A DNA stretch of 64,000 bases, from contig JAJFJZ010000020.1 of assembly GCA_021773565.1 (NCBI GenBank), positions 124,001 through 188,000 of the forward strand, given 5' to 3'. Made by a program: the position numbers and the translations under genes. This document shows positions 45,201 through 51,917 of the stretch, in pieces (position 1 is the stretch's first letter; each line of letters opens with the position of its first letter). The notes under the pieces are model-generated. The model made no database searches, was not told the DNA's origin, and saw only the letters and a program-made list of their open reading frames with translations. The DNA comes from Gammaproteobacteria bacterium. GTDB taxonomy: Bacteria > Pseudomonadota > Gammaproteobacteria > Pseudomonadales > Azotimanducaceae.

Positions 45201-45764
45201 ATTGGTTTCAGCTTGTACATGAAAATGCTCGATCGTGCGGTGAGTGCAATAAAGTCCGGGGTTACACCAAATCTGGACCAATCCCTTGAACCAGGCTACG
45301 AACTGAATCTGCATCTACCCGCGCTTATTCCGGAGGATTATCTGGCCGATGTTCACACCCGCCTGATAATGTACAAGCGCATTGCAAACGCAATAGACGA
45401 TGAAGAGCTTGATGAATTGAGAGCAGAAATGATAGACCGTTTTGGGGAATGCCCGGTTGCACTTCGCAATATGTTCAGAATAACAAAACTTAAGCTACGG
45501 CTAATTTCGCTTGGCATCTCGCGTGCTGATTTCACGCGCAATGGAGGACGTATCGAGTTTCGGCAAAACACCCGGGTAGACCCGATTGTGCTGGTACGCC
45601 TGATGCAGGCTAAACCTGATACCTTCCGGCTTGACGGTGCGAACGTGTTGCGCATCACGCAGCCTCTGGAACAGGCGGACAGCAGATTTGAATTCATCGA
45701 GAGTTTGTTACAAAAACTAACACCGGATACCCAATCCATTCAGCCACTGAAGGCCAGCGCGTGA
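42282..45764 (+). CDS. mfd: Transcription-repair coupling factor Mfd
   Basis: 1160 residues, normal length. UvrB-homology region at the N-terminus (FPDWETLVYDPFSPHPDIISERL), RNA-polymerase-interacting domain near 480-560 (VVHIEHGVGRYLGL, LQYANEAKLYVPVTSL), then RecG-like translocase: Walker A GDVGFGKTEVAMRA (about 632), DEEHRFGVRQKE (about 733), TATPIPRTLNMAMGGIRDLSII, FYLHNEVRSIE, GHGQM, LLCTTIIENGIDIPNANT, QLHQLRGRVGRSHRQAYAYLL; C-terminal TRCF domain. Displaces stalled RNA polymerase and recruits UvrA. Overlaps the csiV start by 4 bases. Confidence 0.97.
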   Translation: MNSHNPQNPPQINGLASSSAGYRTAWKGLKGSASGLAIARFAEDFQGLVLVVTRDSAESYKLESEIRFYRKDSALEVLIFPDWETLVYDPFSPHPDIISERLNTLSSLPVLTRGVLLVPVLTLMQRLPPQSFLGAHSLILDKSQSFDIQSWRTRFESAGYRHVETVTERGEYASRGSLMDVFPMGANHAYRIDLFDTEIDSLRTFDPETQRTIDVVQEVRLLPAHEFPFNKEAIATFRNRWHSCFEVDHRKCPVYQDVSSGFAPAGIEYYLPLFFEGLTSLFDYLPESVVIISPEDTRSVAQNFWVELESRYENLRYDVERPILGPAELFLRVEELFAQIKPRHQIVLDGSQHSVHFDSYELPDVAANVRLKKPADSLQKFVMSSERRILFTAESAGRRDLVEEFVARAGLNPTRCDSFQSFEEEGWDLGITLSDIEYPLVLDNLAVITESQLLGISPESVRRKKDRAIDADQIIRNLTELHAGAAVVHIEHGVGRYLGLQTLEIDGLTAEFLTLQYANEAKLYVPVTSLQLISRYSGADVSSAPLHKLGSDQWEKAKRKAAEKIHDVAAELLNIYARRESRPGISMRASEADYRQFAESFAFELTPDQEDAINKVVADMASIHSMDRLVCGDVGFGKTEVAMRAAFIAVQAGKQVAILVPTTLLAQQHLDTFSDRFAEWPINIELVSRLRTESEIEDTRKKLRAGKVDIIIGTHRLLNKAFNFKEIGLVVIDEEHRFGVRQKERLKDLRAEVDLLTLTATPIPRTLNMAMGGIRDLSIIATPPAKRLSIKTFVLRWNKQIVREALARELMRGGQVFYLHNEVRSIERCASEIAELLPDIRVGIGHGQMPTKQLERVMSDFHHRRTNLLLCTTIIENGIDIPNANTIIVERADKFGLAQLHQLRGRVGRSHRQAYAYLLTPHPKAMTSDAKKRLEAIEAAGELGIGFALATQDMEIRGAGELLGGEQSGQIESIGFSLYMKMLDRAVSAIKSGVTPNLDQSLEPGYELNLHLPALIPEDYLADVHTRLIMYKRIANAIDDEELDELRAEMIDRFGECPVALRNMFRITKLKLRLISLGISRADFTRNGGRIEFRQNTRVDPIVLVRLMQAKPDTFRLDGANVLRITQPLEQADSRFEFIESLLQKLTPDTQSIQPLKASA

Positions 45765-46819
45765 AAACACCAGGATTAAGTCTGCTGATATTGACAAGCC
45801 TGTTTTTTTTACAGAGAGCAAGCGCAGCACAGATTCCCGACCTGCCCCTGTCCAGCGACTGGTATAAAACTTCCGTAATAATATTTTCAAGGCCCGGGAT
45901 CAGTAACGAAAATACCGCAGAAATGCTGTTCATGGATGCTAAACGAATGTATCCGAAAAAGGTTCAGGCATTTCCCTTTGATGCCGAACAAAGTGATTAC
46001 TTTAATCCATTGTCACTCAGAACCAGTCTCGCCCTTACCTGGCCGACTATCGCGATGCTTGATCCCGTTCTCAATCAGCATCCACCAGATGCGCCGTATG
46101 ATCCCGAAAACCCGGTGGGCATGGATTCTGTTGACGTTCTGGTAAACATGGCGGTACAACCAAGAGACGCGCTCATTGTTGATGATGCTTCCCACAAAAT
46201 TGACGTGGAATATGAGCAGGCACTGCCAGCAGATATAGATCCGATTGCGCCCCAGGGGAATGAAGGGGATGCAATGATTCCGCCAGAAGATCCTGACTTA
46301 CTGGAACTGGCCCGAACAGCTATTGCCGAATATGAGATGCAAATGCAAGGCAGCAGCCTGATTCCGCTCGGTGAAGAAGCCCATTTGTTGCTCGAGGAAT
46401 TAAAGCGTTTGCGACGACGGGATGATTATCGTGTGCTGTATAGCGCCACCTGGAATCAAGCCATTCCGGATCGCAGCAATCCGGTTCCGATCCTTATTCA
46501 GGCTGGTGAGCGAAAGAATGGTTTGTTCGAATTAGAGGGCAGTATTGCAATAACCCTGGGTAGATACCTGCACGCAAATGTCGAATTATGGCTGCACAAT
46601 CTGTCTGAAATGGAAGCATACAGTTCGACTGGACCCGTACAATGGATGCAACTTAGCGAGAGCAGACGCATGCGCAGCACCGAACTGCACTACCTGGATC
46701 ACCCGAAATTTGGTGTTCTTGTTAAAATAGAGCCGATAGAAGTTTCTGCCTTGCTCGAGGATCTCTGGATAAAGGCTCACTCCCCGGAGGAGGCTTCAGA
46801 AATAGATAGCGCGCTCTAA
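45761..46819 (+). CDS. csiV: CsiV family peptidoglycan-associated periplasmic protein
   Basis: 352 residues from a GTG overlapping the mfd stop (GTGA). Signal peptide: MKTPGLSLLILTSLFFLQRASA. N-terminal WYKTSVIIFSRP and C-terminal YRVLYSATWNQ, GSIAITLGRYLHANVELWL, QLSESRRMRSTELHYLDHPKFGVLVKIEPI define the CsiV family, whose Vibrio cholerae member binds peptidoglycan and supports PBP1A. A less conserved acidic middle (about 120-210) separates the ends. Family members are often found next to mfd, as here. Its stop overlaps the convergent hpt stop. Confidence 0.86.
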   Translation: MKTPGLSLLILTSLFFLQRASAAQIPDLPLSSDWYKTSVIIFSRPGISNENTAEMLFMDAKRMYPKKVQAFPFDAEQSDYFNPLSLRTSLALTWPTIAMLDPVLNQHPPDAPYDPENPVGMDSVDVLVNMAVQPRDALIVDDASHKIDVEYEQALPADIDPIAPQGNEGDAMIPPEDPDLLELARTAIAEYEMQMQGSSLIPLGEEAHLLLEELKRLRRRDDYRVLYSATWNQAIPDRSNPVPILIQAGERKNGLFELEGSIAITLGRYLHANVELWLHNLSEMEAYSSTGPVQWMQLSESRRMRSTELHYLDHPKFGVLVKIEPIEVSALLEDLWIKAHSPEEASEIDSAL

Positions 46820-47376
46820 TCCTCAGCCGGCAGTGCATAAATTTCCGGTAGATTGCGCCAATATCCCCTGCAATCCATACCGCGCCCAAAAGCGTAGCGC
46901 TCATCACTTTGCAAGGCTGCATAATCAGCATACACGGGTTTGCTTCGCCCAAGTAGTTTATCCAGCATGACCACTATTTTGACCTGCGCTGCGTTCTCAA
47001 AAACCGGTTGTTTAATCACTTCTGCAAGCGTAATTCCATAATCGAGCACATCATCCACGATGATTACAGTTCGCCCAGCCATATCGGATTGTGGCAATAC
47101 ATGCCATTGCAGGCCCTCGCCGGAGAGGTTTTCGTGGTACCGGCTTGCATGCAAATAATCCAGCGTGAGTGGAAAGCGCAAACGCGTAATCAGGTCAGCG
47201 GTGAAGACAAGGCCACCACTCATTACACACACTATTACAGGATTGGTATCCGCATATTCAACGCTCAGCTTTGCAGCCAGCTGGTCGATTGCAAAATCAA
47301 TTTGCTGCTTGTTAAAAACAAGTTCGGCCGAAGCCAAAACGGAGAGCGCATCAGGTTCTGCCGTTCGCTCACTCAC
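46816..47376 (-). CDS. hpt: Hypoxanthine-guanine phosphoribosyltransferase
   Basis: 186 residues, type I PRTase. PRPP-binding loop TVIIVDDVLDYGITLAEV (the more common DxGxT form), N-terminal VCVMSGGLVFTADLITRLRFPLTLDYLHASRY with the PPi-binding loop, and C-terminal YAFGRGMDCRGYWRNLPEIYAL similar to the adenine/hypoxanthine contact region of HPRTs. Converts hypoxanthine/guanine plus PRPP to IMP/GMP. It is the last gene of a minus-strand cluster and overlaps mscS by 8 bases. It is only distantly related to the divergent PRTase pair at 20227-21438. Confidence 0.88.
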   Translation of the reverse strand: MSERTAEPDALSVLASAELVFNKQQIDFAIDQLAAKLSVEYADTNPVIVCVMSGGLVFTADLITRLRFPLTLDYLHASRYHENLSGEGLQWHVLPQSDMAGRTVIIVDDVLDYGITLAEVIKQPVFENAAQVKIVVMLDKLLGRSKPVYADYAALQSDERYAFGRGMDCRGYWRNLPEIYALPAED

Positions 47377-48496
47377 TCTGAGACTCAGCTTGTCGGGATT
47401 GCATTTGCCCGGCTAATAGCTGTTCTTCAATCTGTTCCACCTGAAGTGTTCGCGTTGGAAATGCAATCTCGGCACCGTGCTTGTCAATAATTCCGGATAT
47501 TTTGAGTAGAATCTCTTCCTTGATGTTGTGAAACTCCGCCCATGCAGTAGTTTTTGTAAAAGTATAAATGAAAAAATCCAGTGAGCTGGACCCAAAAACG
47601 TTAAAATTGACCATCAGCGTTTTACGCTTATCAATTGCTTCATGGTTTTTCAACAGTTCGCGAACATCTTCAAGAATAAGCGGCAATACCGCGATATCAG
47701 AATACCGGACTCCAATAGTTTCGAAAATTCTGCGGTTAAACATTTTGGAAGGGTTTACCACGACAATCTCTGCAAACAAGGCATTGGGTACGTATAAGGG
47801 TCGCTGATCAAAGGTACGGATGCGCGTCAACCGCCAGCCAATGTCCTCAACAGTTCCCTCTATGTCCTTGTCTGGTGATCTTATCCAGTCGCCAATGGAA
47901 AATGGTCGATCCAAAAAAATCATGAGCGCGCCAAAAAAATTGGCAAGCATATCCCTGGCGGCGAAACCAATCGCGATTCCGCCAATTCCGCCAAATGCCA
48001 AAACACCGGCTACGCTGAACCCCAGCGTTTGCATAGTGATCAGAAACGCTGTAATTACTACGGACGCCCGCAATAGTTTCGAGATCGCCGCCGACGTCGC
48101 ATAATCCAGTCGATGCCCCTCGTAACCACTACTGTGCAGATTGGCTTCAACAAAACTTATAAAACGAATGGCAAACCAGGCAAAGAGAAACACTACGGAA
48201 AGCTCTCTGAATTCTGGAAGGTAATTCAATAACTCCGAACCGGAATCTTCACCTGCCACACTCGCAGCCACACTTAGTCCAAGCACCAGAATCAACCAAC
48301 GCAGTGGGCGTCGCGCAGCTTCCAAAAAGGCATCGTCGTACACATTTCTAGTTTTTTTAAGTTGCAGTGCCAGTCGGTCAAACAGTTTTTTAGCCACGAA
48401 AGCAACTAACAAAGTTGCAAATACCAAAACAAATGTTTTTGGCATCCATGCATTACTACTTACTGCAGTTACCAGATAATTATAAAGGTCTTGCAT
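47369..48496 (-). CDS. MscS family small-conductance mechanosensitive channel
   Basis: 375 residues. About five membrane helices upstream of the pore helix (GFSVAGVLAFGGIGGIAIGFAARDMLANFFGALMIFLDRPFSIGDWI, around residues 160-210), which has the Gly/Ala packing pattern of MscS TM3. The beta domain follows (DIEGTVEDIGWRLTRIRTFDQRPLYVPNALFAE) and a C-terminal vestibule domain. Protects against hypoosmotic lysis. An extended N-terminus relative to E. coli MscS (three helices) places it in the YnaI/MscM-like group. Confidence 0.9.
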   Translation of the reverse strand: MQDLYNYLVTAVSSNAWMPKTFVLVFATLLVAFVAKKLFDRLALQLKKTRNVYDDAFLEAARRPLRWLILVLGLSVAASVAGEDSGSELLNYLPEFRELSVVFLFAWFAIRFISFVEANLHSSGYEGHRLDYATSAAISKLLRASVVITAFLITMQTLGFSVAGVLAFGGIGGIAIGFAARDMLANFFGALMIFLDRPFSIGDWIRSPDKDIEGTVEDIGWRLTRIRTFDQRPLYVPNALFAEIVVVNPSKMFNRRIFETIGVRYSDIAVLPLILEDVRELLKNHEAIDKRKTLMVNFNVFGSSSLDFFIYTFTKTTAWAEFHNIKEEILLKISGIIDKHGAEIAFPTRTLQVEQIEEQLLAGQMQSRQAESQSE

Positions 48497-48537
48497 ACGT
48501 TCAGTTTTCCGGAAAAGTATTTGAAATCTAAAGCAAG

Positions 48538-50199
48538 CTACAGGTATCGTGTAAGTTCCAGCTGGATATAATCATCTCTTTGTAGCGGCGCACTTTTGTT
48601 ATCCAGATCCTGCAGCGCCTCCAGCACATCCAATCCTGATCCTTTAGGAAGTCTGGTTCCCCCACCAAATGCACGGCCTTCGAGATTGAGTTTCCATCGT
48701 TCACCCAGGCGACGACTGGCTTCAAGACTGAAGATCGTTTCCCTGGTCCTGGTATCCCATATCAGGCCCATCAATGCCTGGGTGTCGGAAGTATCATTCA
48801 TCGACCAGCGCGTGCCAAGTGCCAGGTCGTGTTCATAAATTGTTGTAGCCTCTGCACCCCGATCGTCATACATATATTCCGCAACCAGACCGAGATCTGC
48901 ACGGGTTCCCATAAATCCGACAATCGACTTTTCAAATCCGAAGGTGCTGGCCTGAAATCGCTGGCCATCTCCGGATCGACTTATAGCTTCAATTTTATAA
49001 ACCCAATCACCAACAATCACCTGAGCATCAAAGCCGGTTTGATCAATTGTCGTATAATGTGGTCGGTAGGCAAATTGTCCTGGACTCTTTTCATACACAT
49101 CAAGCTGGGGATCCCGATTGGTTCCGGAAAAATGGTATACACCAAAAACCACAGGACCCAGGTAATGTGACCAGCGAACCGCACCATCCAGGCGATGTTT
49201 TCCAGCGGCTGAGGCGTAAGTTGTACTCTGCTTATCGACTAATAGGCCAAATCCCAGCCGGCCGTCATCACCGGGAAAGGTTCTCTCGCGGAATCCGGTA
49301 AGTAGCATAAAATCCAGGATGCCCCAGTTTCGAACCAGGGACAGATTAATCATCGGTTGTCCAAGTTTTTCCTCATCATCAATATCTTCCACAAAATCCG
49401 TTTGGTTAATAATGTCCACCAGGTGATTAAACTCTGTTACCCCCCAAAATACTTGTTGGAAACCTACATTCAGTTCCCAGTCATCGGAAACCCGATTCCA
49501 GTAAAGTTCCCTGATGTCCGCATGGCTGCGCTTACCATCTTCCGCTTCCAGGCGAATAAATGGTGAAAATGTGAACGCATCGCGCCCGGCATTCCAGCTT
49601 GTTCGATACTCAAGCAATGCACTGACCGATGGAAGAGCGCTGTTTTGACCATTAATTCCCGAATTAGCAAAGAAACGGCTTTGTAGCCCCAGATCCAGAT
49701 TAAACTCCTGTCGAACAGGTGCATCCCCACTTGCCGGGATCTGCGCCTGGTGTTTACTCTCATCCTGAGGGGCTTCACCATGCGTGTTTTTCGGTGGCGC
49801 TGCCTGCGGGAGGGGTGGTAGCGGAATAGTTAGAGGGTCTTTATTGGGCTGAGGCTCTTCCCACGGTGCGATGCTCACGTAATTCTCGCCCTGCTTCCCG
49901 CCGCTACTCTCTGGAAGACGCCAGTAGGGCATGCCGGAATCGCGTGCTTTTCGAGTAGCAAGTGCCAGAGATTCACCGGATAGCGAAGAACTTGTTACCC
50001 TGTACACTATTGGTGTGATGCCAACAGAGCGCTGCACGCCGATCTTAAGGCGCGTAAGTACAGCAATATGCTGCGCCCACCTGTCGGCATTTACCTGTTG
50101 CTGAAAACTGCCGAAAACAATACGGTAGCTTTGCTCTGCGGCACCCAAACCCGGAGTGAAACCGATCAGCACCAAAATTACCATAATGCGCAGTTTCAT
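48538..50199 (-). CDS. Predicted outer-membrane beta-barrel with N-terminal SPOR-like domain
   Basis: 553 residues: signal peptide (MKLRIMVILVLIGFTPGLGA), a domain resembling SPOR (YRIVFGSFQQQVNADRWAQHIA, about 24-95), a Pro-rich linker (about 115-165), and then a long barrel-like region with alternating aromatic strands (NLDLGLQSRFFANSG, WELNVGFQQVFWGVTEFNHLVDIINQTDFVEDIDDEEKLGQPM, WSHYLGPVVFGVYHF) ending in YIQLELTRYL. The barrel shares features with DUF1302/porin-like families seen with LolA-like proteins. Overlaps the LolA-like gene by 4 bases, so the two products probably act together. Fusion of SPOR and barrel is unusual. Confidence 0.68.
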   Translation of the reverse strand: MKLRIMVILVLIGFTPGLGAAEQSYRIVFGSFQQQVNADRWAQHIAVLTRLKIGVQRSVGITPIVYRVTSSSLSGESLALATRKARDSGMPYWRLPESSGGKQGENYVSIAPWEEPQPNKDPLTIPLPPLPQAAPPKNTHGEAPQDESKHQAQIPASGDAPVRQEFNLDLGLQSRFFANSGINGQNSALPSVSALLEYRTSWNAGRDAFTFSPFIRLEAEDGKRSHADIRELYWNRVSDDWELNVGFQQVFWGVTEFNHLVDIINQTDFVEDIDDEEKLGQPMINLSLVRNWGILDFMLLTGFRERTFPGDDGRLGFGLLVDKQSTTYASAAGKHRLDGAVRWSHYLGPVVFGVYHFSGTNRDPQLDVYEKSPGQFAYRPHYTTIDQTGFDAQVIVGDWVYKIEAISRSGDGQRFQASTFGFEKSIVGFMGTRADLGLVAEYMYDDRGAEATTIYEHDLALGTRWSMNDTSDTQALMGLIWDTRTRETIFSLEASRRLGERWKLNLEGRAFGGGTRLPKGSGLDVLEALQDLDNKSAPLQRDDYIQLELTRYL

Positions 50200-51047
50200 C
50201 GAAATCTCTTTAAACTGTTTGTGCTAAAATCCCGGCTCTCGCTCAATCCAGTCGCAAATTTATAGTTCGACCAGTGCAACTCTGTACTACGTTGATTTTT
50301 ATGATTAAGCATAACCATCTGTTGCGGTTTCCAGATTGTGTCGGCATACAAATTAAACCCACTGTTGTGCAGGGTCTTAATCAGACGATCGTCCTCATCA
50401 TAATAATTTATCTTTTTGATCCGATACTCTAATTGATCTACCCAAACCAGTTGGCGTGAATATGCTGAATATTCGTCTTTGGGAAATCGTTCCACAACGA
50501 AGCAGGGTTCAGCATCCAGTATTTCTGACTGAACATAGCGATAATCAAAATCTTCCACCTCCTCCACAGACAAGTCTTCAAAGGAAAACTCACTGCCTGC
50601 AAAGGGACCACTACGATTTTTTGAGGCAATCTTTTTTACCCGCTTAAATGCAGGCAGGTATAACCATTGATCTTCCGGTTTATCCACATTACTTTTTGAC
50701 AGGAGTGCAGTGCCACGAATGTCGTTGGGCTCGTCAAATCGTATCAAGGCCATATCGCCTGAGTCTGGCTGTTCAAGCTGTTTTAGCTGCAGCGCTCTTC
50801 TGGCGCGTTTACCGGATTTATTTATCAATACCATTTCAAGAGCGACATGCATATCAACATAGCCGGAGTTCCTGCGATCAAGTTCCTGGAATATGTGCAA
50901 ACCCCTGAGGCGGGGATCTATCTCAGTGGGGCTTTCCTGTGCCGACGAAGAAGGCACAATAACTTCCGCCAATACCGACGGGCACAGGCATAGTGAAAGA
51001 AAAATCAGGCAATAGCACCCGGCATCGGCAGGCCTACAGGGCAACAT
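50196..51047 (-). CDS. Outer-membrane lipoprotein-sorting (LolA-like) family protein
   Basis: 283 residues with signal peptide (CYCLIFLSLCLCPSVLA). Family segments of the larger LolA-like group: DMHVALEMVLINKSGKRARRAL, DMALIRFDEPNDIRGTALL, DQWLYLPAFKRVKKIASKNRSGPFAGSEFSFEDL, VWVDQLEYRIKKINYYDEDDRLIKTL and MLNHKNQRSTELHWSNYKF. These proteins usually accompany MMPL/RND-type transporters and porin-like partners in envelope lipid traffic; here only the barrel partner is adjacent. First gene of the minus-strand cluster ending in hpt. Confidence 0.78.
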   Translation of the reverse strand: MLPCRPADAGCYCLIFLSLCLCPSVLAEVIVPSSSAQESPTEIDPRLRGLHIFQELDRRNSGYVDMHVALEMVLINKSGKRARRALQLKQLEQPDSGDMALIRFDEPNDIRGTALLSKSNVDKPEDQWLYLPAFKRVKKIASKNRSGPFAGSEFSFEDLSVEEVEDFDYRYVQSEILDAEPCFVVERFPKDEYSAYSRQLVWVDQLEYRIKKINYYDEDDRLIKTLHNSGFNLYADTIWKPQQMVMLNHKNQRSTELHWSNYKFATGLSESRDFSTNSLKRFR

Positions 51048-51146
51048 AACAACAACTCGCAGATTTTAGCCCTGCATTTAACCCTAAATATTCGTTGGAA
51101 TATACACTGCAAAACCGGCAAAAGACTGGTGCAATCACTTATTATG

Positions 51147-51162
51147 CTGTATATACTTACAG
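51147..51162 (+). promoter_or_regulatory. LexA-binding SOS box, primary
   Basis: CTGTATATACTTACAG is a perfect CTGT-N8-ACAG palindrome, about 28 bases before the lexA ATG. A plausible -10 (TATACT, 51152-51157) lies inside it, so LexA binding would block its own promoter. Confidence 0.9.
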
Positions 51163-51165
51163 TTC

Positions 51166-51181
51166 CTGTATAAAAAACCAG
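51166..51181 (+). promoter_or_regulatory. Second, imperfect SOS box
   Basis: CTGT-ATAAAAAA-CCAG, one mismatch from the consensus half-site, 4 bases after the first box. Tandem boxes are common before lexA in gammaproteobacteria and would tighten autoregulation. Confidence 0.65.
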
Positions 51182-51189
51182 CATATATT

Positions 51190-51792
51190 ATGAGAAATCT
51201 CACGCAAAGACAGTCCCAGGTACTCGAACTGATTCGAACACACATACACGATACCGGTTATCCACCCACGCGGGCAGACATCGCCAGTTCACTGGGCTTT
51301 AAATCTCCCAATGCTGCCGAGGAACATCTGAAAGCCCTTGCCCGCAAAGGGGCAATCGAAATGATTCCAGGTACTTCCCGTGGCATCCGTCTTCCCCAGG
51401 AAGGCGGTCTACCGATCATAGGACGTGTAGCTGCAGGTGATCCAATACTGGCTGCTGAACACATTGAAGACACTGTAGATTTACCACGTCACTTTTTCCG
51501 TCCACGCGCCGACTATCTTTTGCGTGTGCACGGGGACAGCATGATTAACGCAGGAATTCTGGATGGCGATTTGTTAGCCGTACACAAAACTGCAGACGCT
51601 AACAACGGTGAAATTATAGTAGCGCGTATCGAAGACGAAGTTACAGTTAAACGGTTTAAACAGCATCCGGAAACCAAACACCGCATTTCTCTACTGCCCG
51701 AAAACGATGATTACAGCCCCATTGAAGTGGATCTCAGAGAACAGAGCTTTTGTATTGAAGGGCGCAGTGTGGGTGTGCTAAGGCGCGATTAA
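51190..51792 (+). CDS. lexA: LexA repressor
   Basis: SOS regulator, 200 residues. N-terminal winged-helix domain ([47 protein letters not shown]), self-cleavage site Ala82-Gly83 (RVAAGDP), catalytic Ser117 ([11 protein letters not shown]) and Lys133 (AVHKTAD). All functional residues are in place. It is preceded by two SOS boxes and is convergent with topA, about 68 bases separating the stops; no sulA-like gene follows. Confidence 0.97.
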   Translation: MRNLTQRQSQVLELIRTHIHDTGYPPTRADIASSLGFKSPNAAEEHLKALARKGAIEMIPGTSRGIRLPQEGGLPIIGRVAAGDPILAAEHIEDTVDLPRHFFRPRADYLLRVHGDSMINAGILDGDLLAVHKTADANNGEIIVARIEDEVTVKRFKQHPETKHRISLLPENDDYSPIEVDLREQSFCIEGRSVGVLRRD

Positions 51793-51797
51793 TAGTC

Positions 51798-51917
51798 CAC
51801 GGCGTTCTATTTCGCCACGGCGTTCTTTTTGGCAACGGTGTTCTATTTGGCCACAGCGTTCTATTTGGCCACAGCGTTCTTTTTGGCAACGGCTTTTTTT
51901 TTGGCAACGGCGTTTTT
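51798..51917 (-). repeat. 18-bp tandem repeats spanning the topA stop codon
   Basis: About 6.7 copies of an 18-base unit (minus strand AAGAACGCCGTGGCCAAA and variants), coding K-N-A-V-A-K. Full units lie at 51900-51917, 51882-51899, 51864-51881, 51846-51863, 51828-51845 and 51810-51827, with a partial one at 51798-51809. In three units the first codon is TAG instead of AAG; the first of these (51863-51861) is the topA stop. Units downstream of the stop remain in frame up to a TAA at 51791-51789, which overlaps the lexA stop region. Confidence 0.92.

Noticed and set aside
51894-51902. T9 run as a rho-independent terminator of lexA
   Set aside because: It is the AAA AAA AAA of the topA repeat; upstream pairing is only about four base pairs, too weak for a terminator.
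51798-51917. CRISPR-like or transposon-end repeat array at the lexA-topA junction
   Set aside because: Repeats are contiguous with no spacers and keep the topA reading frame; they are a coding tandem repeat.
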